Origin: Bifidobacterium breve | GTDB lineage: Bacteria > Actinomycetota > Acidimicrobiia > IMCC26256 > JAENVU01 | Assembly: GCA_945865605.1 (NCBI GenBank) | Contig: CAMBEL010000007.1 | Location: 1 to 62,246, forward strand | Reading direction: 5' to 3' | DNA length: 62,246 nucleotides | Part shown: in pieces, positions 1-8,373 of the stretch | How the letters are laid out: each line of letters begins with the position of its first letter | Numbering within the stretch: position 1 is the stretch's first letter | Translations under genes and position numbers: made by a program | Notes under the pieces: model-generated | What the model saw: the letters and a program-made list of their open reading frames with translations, nothing else | Told to the model about the DNA's origin: nothing | Databases searched by the model: none

Positions 1-25
1 CAGCTGAACTGACGAGCCTGAGGCT

Positions 26-51
26 GGGCGGTTATTTGCCCAAGTCCGCCC
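26..51 (+). repeat. Inverted repeat upstream of the MgtE-N/CBS gene
   Basis: GGGCGG (26-31) and CCGCCC (46-51) can pair around a 14-base spacer. The element lies just before the Shine-Dalgarno of the first gene. It could be a terminator of a gene left of the window (frame 1 reads a stop at 10-12) or a leader hairpin. There is no T-run after it, so a terminator role is uncertain. Confidence 0.3.
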
Positions 52-60
52 ATCCCGCTT

Positions 61-66
61 AGGAGG
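61..66 (+). promoter_or_regulatory. Strong Shine-Dalgarno AGGAGG
   Basis: AGGAGG sits 6 bases before the ATG at 73. It fixes the start of the first gene and indicates efficient translation. Confidence 0.75.
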
Positions 67-72
67 TGTGCC

Positions 73-1428
73 ATGGCTCGTCGCCTACCGCTACCCAAGC
101 CCGGCGCGCTTCGTCGCCGTCGTGAAGATCGCGCGCAACGCATGTTGACGAATCGCGCGGTCACCGATGTTCTTGTGTCGGCGGCCGGACTCGTCGGCCA
201 GCCGGTCGTCGCTTTGGAGGGTGCCGAAGTCGGTCGGGTTGTCGATCTCGTGGTTCGCTGGGAGGGTGAGACCTACCCGCCGGTAACGGGCCTTGTGGTG
301 CGAGTGGGCCGTCGCAAGGCCTATGTGCCTGTTGAGGTGGTCGAATCGATTGAGCCCGATCGAGTGGCGCTGACCACGTCTCGTTTGGATTTGCGTGACT
401 TTGACCGGCGACTCGCTGAAGTAGTGCTCAACGGTGACGTGGTTGACCATCAACTTGTAGATGTCGATGGAGTGCGGGTTGTGCGAGCGTCAGATCTTTA
501 TCTGACCAGGGTTGGGGATATATATCGACTCGTTGGAGTAGACGTTGGTTTTCAGACACTGCTGCGACGCCTTGGCCCCAGCAGATGGCGTTGGCGAGCG
601 ACTCCCGACCGAGTCATCGACTGGGCTGCGATTCAGCCGTTCGGTACTGGCACCACGGAGCCAGGACCGCCCGGAACAATCCGATTCCAGCCAACGCAGC
701 AGGCCCTACGCCGCCTACGGCCTTCTGAGGTGGCGGATCTTCTCGAAGAACTAGGTCGCGAGGAACGTCAGGAACTACTCGCGGCGCTCGAGCCAGAAGC
801 AGCGGCCGATGCCCTCGAAGAAATGGAACCAGATGAACTCGGGGCACTATTGCGGGAATCTGGGACTGAACAAGCGGCGGCTCTGATCGTCGAGATGGAG
901 CCAGACGAAGCGGTTGATGCGTTGCGGGATCTCGAAGATAGCGAGGTCCGAGGAATGCTCGCTGCGATGCCAGCCGATGTCGCCGACCGCCTGCGCGCGC
1001 TGCTCGCTTATCGCGAGAATTCGGCTGGTGGATTGATGACGACGAATCTCGTGCTCGTCAGTCCTCAACATACCGTCGCAGAAGTACGACGCATTTTGCG
1101 CTCCCAAGCCGAGCACCAAGACGACGTAGACGCGGTCATCATCGTCGACTCCGATGGACGCCTACTTCACGACCTAGGGCTTTGGGAACTTCTCGTCGCA
1201 GCTAAGGACGATTTCGTGATCGATGTTGCTGGGCCGCCAGAACCAACGACTGTTTCGCCAGAGGCCCCACTGCGGGAGGTCGTCGAGCAATTCATTGCAT
1301 CACGTGGTTCGTCGTTACTTGTTGTCGACGACGATTACCGCCCGGTTGGTCGCATCCTCGCTGATGATGTCGTGGACGCGCTCGTTCCAGAACGTGGACG
1401 CGTTCGATTCTCGAGACTGTTCGGATAA
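73..1428 (+). CDS. PRC-barrel / MgtE N-domain / CBS-pair protein, no membrane channel
   Basis: A 451-residue soluble protein. Residues about 40-105 look like a PRC-barrel (VVALEGAEVGRVVDLVV). Residues about 215-310 match the helical MgtE intracellular N domain, with repeated LEEMEPDEL / VEMEPDEAVDAL units. Residues about 315-445 form a CBS pair (SAGGLMTTN opening, VVDDDYRPVGRILADDV closing). True MgtE Mg2+ channels continue into a five-helix membrane domain, which is absent here. The family therefore probably acts as a cytosolic Mg2+/nucleotide sensor or partner. The NRAMP transporter begins only 5 bp downstream, so the pair is presumably one operon and the sensor may gate or modulate that transporter. 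The domain calls are solid; the partnership is inferred from adjacency. Confidence 0.85.
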   Translation: MARRLPLPKPGALRRRREDRAQRMLTNRAVTDVLVSAAGLVGQPVVALEGAEVGRVVDLVVRWEGETYPPVTGLVVRVGRRKAYVPVEVVESIEPDRVALTTSRLDLRDFDRRLAEVVLNGDVVDHQLVDVDGVRVVRASDLYLTRVGDIYRLVGVDVGFQTLLRRLGPSRWRWRATPDRVIDWAAIQPFGTGTTEPGPPGTIRFQPTQQALRRLRPSEVADLLEELGREERQELLAALEPEAAADALEEMEPDELGALLRESGTEQAAALIVEMEPDEAVDALRDLEDSEVRGMLAAMPADVADRLRALLAYRENSAGGLMTTNLVLVSPQHTVAEVRRILRSQAEHQDDVDAVIIVDSDGRLLHDLGLWELLVAAKDDFVIDVAGPPEPTTVSPEAPLREVVEQFIASRGSSLLVVDDDYRPVGRILADDVVDALVPERGRVRFSRLFG

Positions 1429-1433
1429 GTCCA

Positions 1434-2708
1434 GTGAATGCTGTTCCGGTGTCGCCACCGCCGACGTCGCGCCGCCGACGCCGGTTTGTACGCCCTGCAG
1501 CCCTGCTCGTCATTCTTGGGCCTGGCCTAATCGCAGCGAATGCAGGAAATGATGCTGGAGGAATCGCGACGTACGCGCAAGCGGGGGCGCTCTACGAATA
1601 TCGAACACTGTTCATTTGCGTTTTCGTGATTGGCGCTCTTGTCGTCGTACAAGAAATGGCTGCGCGCCTGGGCGCCTACAGCGGTGAAGGTTTGATTTCC
1701 GTCGTTCGCGAACAGTTTTCGCTACGCCTAGGCGCCTTCGCAGTTCTATGTCTTGTAATCGCGAATCTTGGTTTGGTTGTTTCGGAATTCGCTGGCATCG
1801 GCGCAGCGCTCGAAATTTTTGGCGTCAGTCGCTATATCTCTGTCCCCATAGCTGCTGTGGTGATTCTCTCCGTTGTCCTCTTTGGGTCTTACAAATACGC
1901 GGAGAGAGTGTTCTTAGGTCTTTCACTTGTATTTCTCACTTACCCGATCGCGATGATCCTTGCCGATCCCGATTGGGGTGAGGTGATTTCGAACGCGGTT
2001 ATTCCCCATTTTGTTGCCGAGCGCGATTTTGTCCTCATCGCAGTTGCACTTGTCGGAACCACGATCACTCCTTACATGCAGCTGTACCAAGCATCGGCTG
2101 TTGCCGATAGAGGTATTGGCCCCGACGATTATCGCAATGAACGAATCGATGCAGTTTTTGGAGCACTCTTCGCCGGTTTCATTTTCCTTTGTGTATTGAT
2201 CGCGACGGCAGCGACAATTGGTGGTACCGGCGGAATCACTTCTGCTGCCGATGCAGCGAGAGCCTTGGAACCGATCGCCGGAGCGAATGCGGAAGCACTT
2301 TTCGCGATCGGTCTCTTAGGCGCATCAATGTTGGCGGCGGCCATTATTCCCTTGTCTACCGCCTACGGCATTGCCGAAGCCGTCGGCGTTGAGCGGTCGG
2401 TGTCTCGGCGTTTCAGCGAGGCTCCCCTATTTCTTGGGCTGTTCACGGCACAGGTCCTAATCGGTGCCTCGGTGGCACTGATACCAGTCAATCTGATTGA
2501 GCTTCTCATAGGCATGCAGATCCTTAACGGGTTCATTACGCCGATAATTTTGATCTTCCTGTTCGTGCTCACCAACAGGTCGTCGGTCGTCGGAGAAGCT
2601 GTCAACGGACCGCGTTTCCGAATAGTGGCGCTGCTTTGCGTGGCGGCTGTTTCAGCCTTGGCGTTGTTCGTCATCGCCGTAACCGTCGCAGGTTGGCTCG
2701 GCTTTTAG
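1434..2708 (+). CDS. NRAMP-family divalent metal transporter
   Basis: A 424-residue polytopic membrane protein with about 11 hydrophobic segments. The first helix carries LGPGLIAANAGNDAGGIATY, in the place of the conserved NRAMP DPGN metal-binding motif. Here the motif reads NAGNDAGG, so substrate preference (Mn2+, Fe2+ or Mg2+) is uncertain. Helix 6 contains VGTTITPYMQLYQAS, matching the MPH region with Pro-Tyr-Met. Translation starts at a GTG 5 bp after the MgtE-N/CBS gene, suggesting translational coupling. It converges on marP with a 9-bp gap. Family assignment is firm; the transported ion is not. Confidence 0.88.
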   Translation: MNAVPVSPPPTSRRRRRFVRPAALLVILGPGLIAANAGNDAGGIATYAQAGALYEYRTLFICVFVIGALVVVQEMAARLGAYSGEGLISVVREQFSLRLGAFAVLCLVIANLGLVVSEFAGIGAALEIFGVSRYISVPIAAVVILSVVLFGSYKYAERVFLGLSLVFLTYPIAMILADPDWGEVISNAVIPHFVAERDFVLIAVALVGTTITPYMQLYQASAVADRGIGPDDYRNERIDAVFGALFAGFIFLCVLIATAATIGGTGGITSAADAARALEPIAGANAEALFAIGLLGASMLAAAIIPLSTAYGIAEAVGVERSVSRRFSEAPLFLGLFTAQVLIGASVALIPVNLIELLIGMQILNGFITPIILIFLFVLTNRSSVVGEAVNGPRFRIVALLCVAAVSALALFVIAVTVAGWLGF

Positions 2709-2717
2709 ACATATTGG

Positions 2718-3884
2718 CTATCCGATCAAGCAGTATCCGGTGTCCGTTCGCGCATTCGAAATATTTTTCAATGCAGAGTTCAATTCGGATCGCGTCAATG
2801 CGTAGGCGGTCCCCGAAGCACTCGGATCTATAGCGAACGCGACGCCCACGACAGCGCCGCTGAGATCTACGAGAGCGGCGCCCGAGTCACCAGGTTCTAG
2901 CTTGGCGGCTAGTACGAAAACATCGCGGTTCGTCTCGCTAGTGCGGTAGATATCGGTCCCTATCGCGTCGATAAGGTCTGTGATCCGAGCCGGAGAAGGC
3001 TGGAGCACGCCTCCCGCGGGATGCCCATAGACGACTGCGAGTGAATTGATAGAAGCTTCGCCAAGCGGGAGTTCTGGCAAGGACAACCTCGGCACATGCA
3101 GGACAGCAAGGTCTCTGCGCGGATCGAAGTGAACGACACGGGCGGCATGCGGTCGATTTCTGAGGTCATAGACGACCGTGTCGCGTTCACCAGCGACTAC
3201 ATGTGCGTTCGTGACCACGAGGTCTGGTCCTACAACAAATCCGGAACCGTTTTGAATTTGGTCACAGGCTTGGCCTTCCACTCGAACAATCGAGGACCGA
3301 ACCTGTTTATCCAACAGCGGTGCTAGCAACTGCTCCGAAGGTGCGCCTTTGACTGGAGTTGCAGCATCCGGTGCCAAAACTTCTGGGAAGGGCGCCTCCG
3401 CAACCATTCGGCCTAGAGCGAGGAATGAAGATGGTGGCTTCGGCGCAAGTCTCTCGATGACTGACACAATCGCCGAACTCCGCGTTTGTTTTGCGGTCCA
3501 CCCCGGCGCGCTGGCCAAAGCAGGAACGAGCAACCACACAAAAAGCAATGCGCCCACTACACCGACCGCGGCACCGGCAAATTGGTCGCTACGTCGGACT
3601 TCGTGATCTCCGGGAAGCCGTTTATTCACAAACGTGCCAAATGCAAGTCCAATGGCTTGTCCGAGGAGTGCAAGGCCAATGACAAACGACAGCCCTGCAA
3701 ATAAACGACCTCGGGGGGATGCACTCGCCAGTGCAGTCATGAGGTCTGGGAGGAACCGAATCGCAATCAATAGTGCGAGTGCAAGTCCAATCCATGAAAG
3801 GGAACGAGCGAAAAATCCGAGACGGTAACCGCCAATTGCTGCGAGTACCGCAACGACGACGATCACGGCGTCGAAGATATTCAT
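2718..3884 (-). CDS. marP: MarP-like membrane serine protease (CvpA + trypsin fold)
   Basis: A 388-residue protein. Four N-terminal membrane helices (residues about 1-125) form a CvpA/colicin-V-production domain, followed by a periplasmic chymotrypsin-like protease. The catalytic triad is visible as H228 (TNAHVV), D258 (RRDLAVL) and S334 (PGDSGAALV). Two cysteines, C207 and C385, lie where the Mycobacterium tuberculosis MarP protease has its activity-linked disulfide. In mycobacteria MarP supports acid and oxidative stress resistance by processing a cell-wall hydrolase. This gene sits 10 bp after trmI and downstream of PBP4 and holin-like genes, which fits an envelope role. High confidence in family; the in vivo substrate is unknown. 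Confidence 0.9.
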   Translation of the reverse strand: MNIFDAVIVVVAVLAAIGGYRLGFFARSLSWIGLALALLIAIRFLPDLMTALASASPRGRLFAGLSFVIGLALLGQAIGLAFGTFVNKRLPGDHEVRRSDQFAGAAVGVVGALLFVWLLVPALASAPGWTAKQTRSSAIVSVIERLAPKPPSSFLALGRMVAEAPFPEVLAPDAATPVKGAPSEQLLAPLLDKQVRSSIVRVEGQACDQIQNGSGFVVGPDLVVTNAHVVAGERDTVVYDLRNRPHAARVVHFDPRRDLAVLHVPRLSLPELPLGEASINSLAVVYGHPAGGVLQPSPARITDLIDAIGTDIYRTSETNRDVFVLAAKLEPGDSGAALVDLSGAVVGVAFAIDPSASGTAYALTRSELNSALKNISNARTDTGYCLIG

Positions 3885-3894
3885 GGTTCTCGCG

Positions 3895-4677
3895 TCACTC
3901 AGTCGGGCCCAGGAGGCGCGCGTAGGTCAGGAACCCGGTATGTGCAACCATCCGATGGTCTGGACGTACCGATTGGCCTTCGACATGCCAAGTTCGCTGT
4001 AGAACTTCGAGTGACTCAACCATTCCGAAGGAAGACTCGGCGATTTCTTCTCTGAGACGAGAGACTTGACCGATCGTCGGGAGGTATGAGAGAAGGATAC
4101 CGCCTGGGCGCAATGCGGACTCCGCATGTTTGATGACTCGCCACGGCTCTGGAAGATCGAGAACGACGCGATCTAGGTCCGTCTCCTCGATTCCGTCGTA
4201 GACATCGCGCACTTCAACTGTGAGCGGCATATCAGGGCCCAGGAATCCCTCAACATTGCGCTGCGCACGATCGGCAAAGTCGTCACGGAGTTCGTAACCG
4301 AATACATGCCCGGTCGGCCCGATCGCTCTTAACAAAGTCATCGTCAACGCGCCTGACCCGACTCCGGATTCAAGGATCCGCGCACCAGTGAAGATATCTC
4401 CAAGCATCAGAATAGGTCCGAGATCCTTCGGGTAGATCACCTGTGCGCCGCGGGGCATTTTCAAGATGTACTCAGACAATGTCGGACGCACTGCAACGAT
4501 GCGTGCGCCTTGGGTTGTTCGTACAGTTATCCCCTCGTCATTCCCGATGAGTAGCGCGTGATCCAGAACGCCTGTATGGCTATGGAAGGCCCCACCTTGT
4601 TCGAGCGTGATGATGTGGCGGCGAGATTTCGCATCGACTAGCAACACGCGGTCGCCTATTGCGAAAAGACGGGGCAT
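3895..4677 (-). CDS. trmI: tRNA (adenine-58-N1) methyltransferase TrmI
   Basis: A 260-residue Rossmann-fold SAM methyltransferase. It has an N-terminal beta domain (residues about 1-70), the PKDLGPILMLGDI lead-in and SAM motif I ESGVGSGALTM (about 103-113). The motif with catalytic acidic residue VVLDLPEPW is near residues 172-180. This architecture is that of actinobacterial and thermophile TrmI, which makes m1A58 in the T-loop of tRNAs as a homotetramer. The length is typical. It lies between the small membrane genes and marP on the same strand, 41 bp and 10 bp away. Regulation is not visible. Confidence 0.92.
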   Translation of the reverse strand: MPRLFAIGDRVLLVDAKSRRHIITLEQGGAFHSHTGVLDHALLIGNDEGITVRTTQGARIVAVRPTLSEYILKMPRGAQVIYPKDLGPILMLGDIFTGARILESGVGSGALTMTLLRAIGPTGHVFGYELRDDFADRAQRNVEGFLGPDMPLTVEVRDVYDGIEETDLDRVVLDLPEPWRVIKHAESALRPGGILLSYLPTIGQVSRLREEIAESSFGMVESLEVLQRTWHVEGQSVRPDHRMVAHTGFLTYARLLGPTE

Positions 4678-4718
4678 ATCTAGGCGCTAACTCGGATCGT
4701 GATCTTCACGCCGCAAGG

Positions 4719-4913
4719 TTACCGGTCGCGCCGGAGGCCCTTTATTTCATAACGTTGACCTGGCTCGACCTCGAAGCGAAGCAAAGTTCGTGAGCGCGTA
4801 GACATCATGCGCCGCACAACCCGGTAGCCGATTGAAGCCACAGTTAGATACAGCCCAAACCGGCCTCCGCGATGTGCACCGATCGTGCGCATCACTACCT
4901 GGAACGGGTTCAT
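4719..4913 (-). CDS. Small basic protein of the envelope operon, unknown function
   Basis: A 64-residue protein rich in Arg with a weak central hydrophobic stretch (FGLYLTVASIGYRVV, about residues 20-34). I do not recognise a family. Its reality is supported by a 4-base ATGA overlap with the preceding small gene on the same strand (4910-4913) and by a clean 41-bp gap before trmI. It may be a peripheral membrane partner of the two genes before it. No function is proposed. Confidence 0.55.
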   Translation of the reverse strand: MNPFQVVMRTIGAHRGGRFGLYLTVASIGYRVVRRMMSTRSRTLLRFEVEPGQRYEIKGLRRDR

Positions 4914-5119
4914 ATTCGTCGAATCTCTACGACGGTCGCTAGGCGCTTGCCTCGGCGGCGTCCCATCGCGAATGCAGCGAGTACCACCACGACGATTACT
5001 ACGACGCCGACAGTCATCGCCATTGATCTCGCGTCACCAACGCCGGTGTCAACTTCGCCCTTGAGCTCGTTCAACTTCGCGTGGATGTCGTCTTTGGTTA
5101 TCGGCTCATCGGTGTTCAT
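4910..5119 (-). CDS. Small single-span membrane protein with N-terminal helix (DUF3618-like layout)
   Basis: A 69-residue protein starting MNTDEPITKDD at the ATG at 5117-5119, which overlaps the stop of the holin-like gene in an ATGA. Residues 1-30 are a charged amphipathic helix (DDIHAKLNELKGEVD). Residues about 34-52 are one membrane helix (VGVVVIVVVVLAAF), followed by a very basic tail (GRRRGKRL). The layout resembles DUF3618-type proteins that follow holin-X genes in other actinobacteria, but similarity is too short to be sure. The ATGA overlaps on both sides argue for strict co-translation. Confidence 0.65.
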   Translation of the reverse strand: MNTDEPITKDDIHAKLNELKGEVDTGVGDARSMAMTVGVVVIVVVVLAAFAMGRRRGKRLATVVEIRRI

Positions 5120-5442
5120 GCCGTCTCTCGTTTCTGTCTCCGGCTTGTGCCGATTTTCCAGGTCAGAGCGCCGCCAATTCCGAGCAGCACCGTGATGATG
5201 AGGTACGGAACCCACGACCAGTTTCCGGTGAAGGTGGATCCTGTTTCAGTCTGGAGAAGTCGAAGGCCTCCCACCGTGATGCATACGACACCGACTCCGA
5301 TTAGCAGTGACCCTGCAACTCCGTACGCGACTACGCGTCCAAGGGCCTTGAGGGGCTCCGTTGTCTCCTGTTTGAAGTACGCGACTACGAGTTCGTAGAG
5401 CTCGCTGGCGATCTGCGGTATCGGCGGTGGGCGTTGGTTCAC
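5116..5442 (-). CDS. Actinobacterial holin-X / phage holin superfamily III-like membrane protein
   Basis: A 108-residue protein starting at the GTG at 5440-5442. A longer reading frame would overlap dacB and lacks protein-like content, so the short form is preferred. An N-terminal amphipathic helix (IASELYELVVAYFKQETTEPLK) precedes two membrane helices (about residues 38-62 and 73-92), as in the putative actinobacterial holin-X family. Despite the name, chromosomal members are not prophage genes; their role is unknown and probably in envelope organisation. It follows the PBP4-type gene by 61 bp and overlaps the next small gene by 4 bases. Confidence 0.72.
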   Translation of the reverse strand: MNQRPPPIPQIASELYELVVAYFKQETTEPLKALGRVVAYGVAGSLLIGVGVVCITVGGLRLLQTETGSTFTGNWSWVPYLIITVLLGIGGALTWKIGTSRRQKRETA

Positions 5443-5503
5443 GGTTGGAGTCAACACGCGCCCGTAGGGGGCTGGCAAGCCAAGGCATGACGGATTGATG
5501 CAA

Positions 5504-6895
5504 TTATGGAGATGGAACCAAGGTTTCGGGTGGTGGTGAGTCTGGGAATGAACCAATCGCGGTAGCCATCCGTTCACGAAGGGACAGTCCGGATTGTTCG
5601 CTAAACGCCCCGTTTAGGATGAGAGCAAAGTCGAGTGGTCTGCGAACGTTTACCTGACCCGCGAGGGCGCTGACACCACTTAAAGACCCCGTCTTGGCCC
5701 GCAACTTTCCTGTAAGAACACTCCCCTGCAACCGGGGTGCGAGGGTTCCTCGATCCCCTGCGATAGCGAGACCATCCCGCAATGTTGAATATCGCCGTTT
5801 ATTTGCAAGGTTGAGAACGGCGACGAGCGCATCACATGTCAGTTTGTTTTCCCGCGAAAGGCCCGAACCGTCCACAATCGTGACGTTGCCCATCGGGATA
5901 CCTAATTCTGTTAGCCGTTGGGTGAGTACCTTCACTCCATCGACCGTAGTTCCTGGTTTACCGGATCGCATCGCAAGTTCTTTCAGGAGCATTTCGCCGG
6001 CAACGTTGTCACTGGAGGAAAGGAACGACGTCAAGATCTCGGACATCGGTCCAGATTTGATTCCTGCAATCGATTTGAAGGAATCGGGCGCGCTGCCAGT
6101 GCCCGGAGAGCCTAGGGCGACTCCACGAAGCGCGAGTAGCCGAGACAGTTCAGTGGCAGCATGCAGAGCAGGCGGCTTTTCGGATCCTGCATCTTTCGAG
6201 ATCGGCACCTTTCCGCTATCGACAACAAGTGCGCCGATGGGGCCAACCTCAGCTCGATACGCGCTAGGCCATTGCGGGAGAAATCGCTGAGAGTCGTAAC
6301 GCGAATCGACTCCCACTACGCCTCCCGGGATACTTGTTACGCCGGCAGCGACGATTCGTTCCGCAAGTTCGTCGAGCGGAGTTGTTTTGTTTCCCGCCGT
6401 CGTGCGGTCACCGTTCAAGGCTGCGATACCCTCCGGCGTCGTGAGCGTCGGGTCACCAGCGCCGACAAGAAAGAGTGTTTCGACACTCCCGTTCTTAGGT
6501 TCCGACGTCGCAATAGCGCGGGTTGAATAACGAAAATCTGGACCGAGAACGAAAAGAACGCCGGCGGCTGTCAACAGTTTTAGGGAGGAAGCTGGGATGA
6601 AGGCTTCAGGTGTGTTCTCAACAACAACAACTTGACCGGCATCGCGGACATCGAAACAGTGGTCTACGCCACTAGAAATTTCGCCGAGCCGCACCTGCAG
6701 CCGCTGTGAACCGACCGTGTCGACGATGGATTGCGGGACCCGTCGTGCAGACCAGAGTGGCGTCGAGAGGGCCGGCATGCTCTTTCCGTTGTCAGCACTC
6801 TTCGGCTGTTGAAACGCGAATACGGCTAAGAGGATTGCGACAATTATGAGCGCACCCGCTAGCAGACGCCGAAGAAGGGTGCCTCTTGGATTCAT
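5504..6895 (-). CDS. dacB: D-alanyl-D-alanine carboxypeptidase/endopeptidase, PBP4 (peptidase S13)
   Basis: A 463-residue periplasmic penicillin-binding protein. An N-terminal signal anchor (LLAGALIIVAILLAVFAF, residues about 11-28) is followed by the S13 fold. Active-site motifs are SSLK (S103/K106), SDN (in LSSSDNVAGEML) and KTG (in RAKTGSLSG). PBP4 enzymes trim or cut peptidoglycan cross-links. The start at 6895 is chosen because its ATG overlaps the stop of the preceding acyl-CoA synthetase gene as ATGA; an upstream ATG would add 28 non-signal residues. It heads a group of small envelope genes and lies three genes before marP. Confidence 0.9.
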   Translation of the reverse strand: MNPRGTLLRRLLAGALIIVAILLAVFAFQQPKSADNGKSMPALSTPLWSARRVPQSIVDTVGSQRLQVRLGEISSGVDHCFDVRDAGQVVVVENTPEAFIPASSLKLLTAAGVLFVLGPDFRYSTRAIATSEPKNGSVETLFLVGAGDPTLTTPEGIAALNGDRTTAGNKTTPLDELAERIVAAGVTSIPGGVVGVDSRYDSQRFLPQWPSAYRAEVGPIGALVVDSGKVPISKDAGSEKPPALHAATELSRLLALRGVALGSPGTGSAPDSFKSIAGIKSGPMSEILTSFLSSSDNVAGEMLLKELAMRSGKPGTTVDGVKVLTQRLTELGIPMGNVTIVDGSGLSRENKLTCDALVAVLNLANKRRYSTLRDGLAIAGDRGTLAPRLQGSVLTGKLRAKTGSLSGVSALAGQVNVRRPLDFALILNGAFSEQSGLSLRERMATAIGSFPDSPPPETLVPSP

Positions 6896-8373
6896 GACAA
6901 GCCGCGGTTGCGCCGCCACCTTGCATATTGGTACAAGTGGCCGAGTGCCGTTACGGCGCGATTCGATGACGCATAGCAAAAACGTCCAGTGGCTCGCACT
7001 GCGCTTGGTCCAACTCCGCCGGGTTCAGTGACCGCAAGTTCAGTTGCGGTGAGTATTGGTTTGCCGGTGCTGATCGAAATTTCATCTGCGGCCTGCGCGA
7101 ACCGTTCGTCTTGTCGCTCGTGGTACGCGACGATCCGTTCGAGTCCGTTGTCGGGGTAAAAGGGCCCGGAACGCATCAGGGTTGCCTGGTTTGACTGAAT
7201 CCCGAGGCCTAGATAGATCAAGGCATCGATGTCATCGTGTTGCGCGATCATTTCCATAACCTCGGGGATGGTGTCGCGCGTTTCCCCTCCGGCTAAGTCG
7301 ATTGGATTGTTTCGGCTCCACCGCGGTGGGAGCTTTGTATCGATGGCCGCCTTCAGATCATCGGGCATCGGAGCCAGCCGCAAATCTCGACGCGAGTTAA
7401 TTGCGTCGGCAGTAACTACCCCCCACCCACCCGCAGTAGTCATAACTGCAACATTGGGTCCCTTCGGCAATGGCTGTGTTGCGAAGGAGGCTGCCGCTTC
7501 GAAGGCTTCTTCGACATTCAAAGCGCGCGCGACACCCATCTGTGCACACATGCCATCAAAGATCCGATCGTCGGTGGCGAGGGCTCCGGTGTGACTCGCC
7601 GCTGCGAGTTGTCCGCCGGCCGTCGCGCCACCCTTCAGCAAAACGAGAGGCATCCGCTCAGTGATCGCTTGTACCCGGTTGGCGAACTCGCGACCGTCTG
7701 CGATGCTTTCGACGTAAGCGAGTCCTACGGAAGTTTCTGGATCGTCAGCGTAAAAATCAAGAAAATCGGGAACCGTGACCATGGCCGCATTGCCTGCGCT
7801 CACCGCACGGCTGATTCCGATTCCAGAATGCGACGCATAGTTGAGGAAGCTCGATACGAAGTTCCCGCTCTGACTCGCTACGCCAATGTGGCCCGCTGGT
7901 GGATAAGGGGCAACGATTTGCGCGCACAAACTTGATGGCGTCGACACAACTCCTTGCCCGTTTGGACCTGCGAGCAATATTCCGAGATTTTCAGCGAGAG
8001 CGACGAGGTCGCTCTCGGCGTTGCGTCCTTCCGGACCCGCTTCGCCGTATCCCGCGCTTGTTATGAATGCTGCGCGAATTCCACGCTTAGCGCACGCTCG
8101 AAGGAGATCGGGGTTCGCGGCGGCCGGAGTGCATACGAATACGAGGTCTAGCGGAACGTCACTTGGCAATGATTCGATGTCGCGTGCCGTTTCAATTCCG
8201 AGAATGGAACCGCCGTCGCGGTTGGTTGCGCAGATGGTGCCCCGGTAACCCTGGCTAATGATGTTGTGCAGGGCTACGAAACCAAATTTGCCCGGGTGAG
8301 TGGATGCTCCGGCGACCACGACTCCTCGAGGGTCGAACAAAGCGCGGAAATGTTCGGCCGTGAGAGAGTTCAT
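6892..8373 (-). CDS. ADP-forming acyl-CoA synthetase, alpha-type subunit (CoA-binding)
   Basis: A 493-residue protein of the NDP-forming acetate/acyl-CoA ligase family. The N-terminal CoA-binding Rossmann domain begins FDPRGVVVAGAS. The succinyl-CoA-synthetase-like flavodoxin domains follow. The phospho-accepting catalytic histidine is visible in AAASHTGALATD. The ATP-grasp part is supplied by the preceding gene, with an ATGA overlap (8370-8373). Such enzymes either make acyl-CoA from an acid or run in reverse to make ATP. With the AMP-forming ligase upstream, an organic-acid or aromatic-acid activation unit is likely. The substrate cannot be read from sequence. Confidence 0.87.
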   Translation of the reverse strand: MNSLTAEHFRALFDPRGVVVAGASTHPGKFGFVALHNIISQGYRGTICATNRDGGSILGIETARDIESLPSDVPLDLVFVCTPAAANPDLLRACAKRGIRAAFITSAGYGEAGPEGRNAESDLVALAENLGILLAGPNGQGVVSTPSSLCAQIVAPYPPAGHIGVASQSGNFVSSFLNYASHSGIGISRAVSAGNAAMVTVPDFLDFYADDPETSVGLAYVESIADGREFANRVQAITERMPLVLLKGGATAGGQLAAASHTGALATDDRIFDGMCAQMGVARALNVEEAFEAAASFATQPLPKGPNVAVMTTAGGWGVVTADAINSRRDLRLAPMPDDLKAAIDTKLPPRWSRNNPIDLAGGETRDTIPEVMEMIAQHDDIDALIYLGLGIQSNQATLMRSGPFYPDNGLERIVAYHERQDERFAQAADEISISTGKPILTATELAVTEPGGVGPSAVRATGRFCYASSNRAVTALGHLYQYARWRRNRGLS

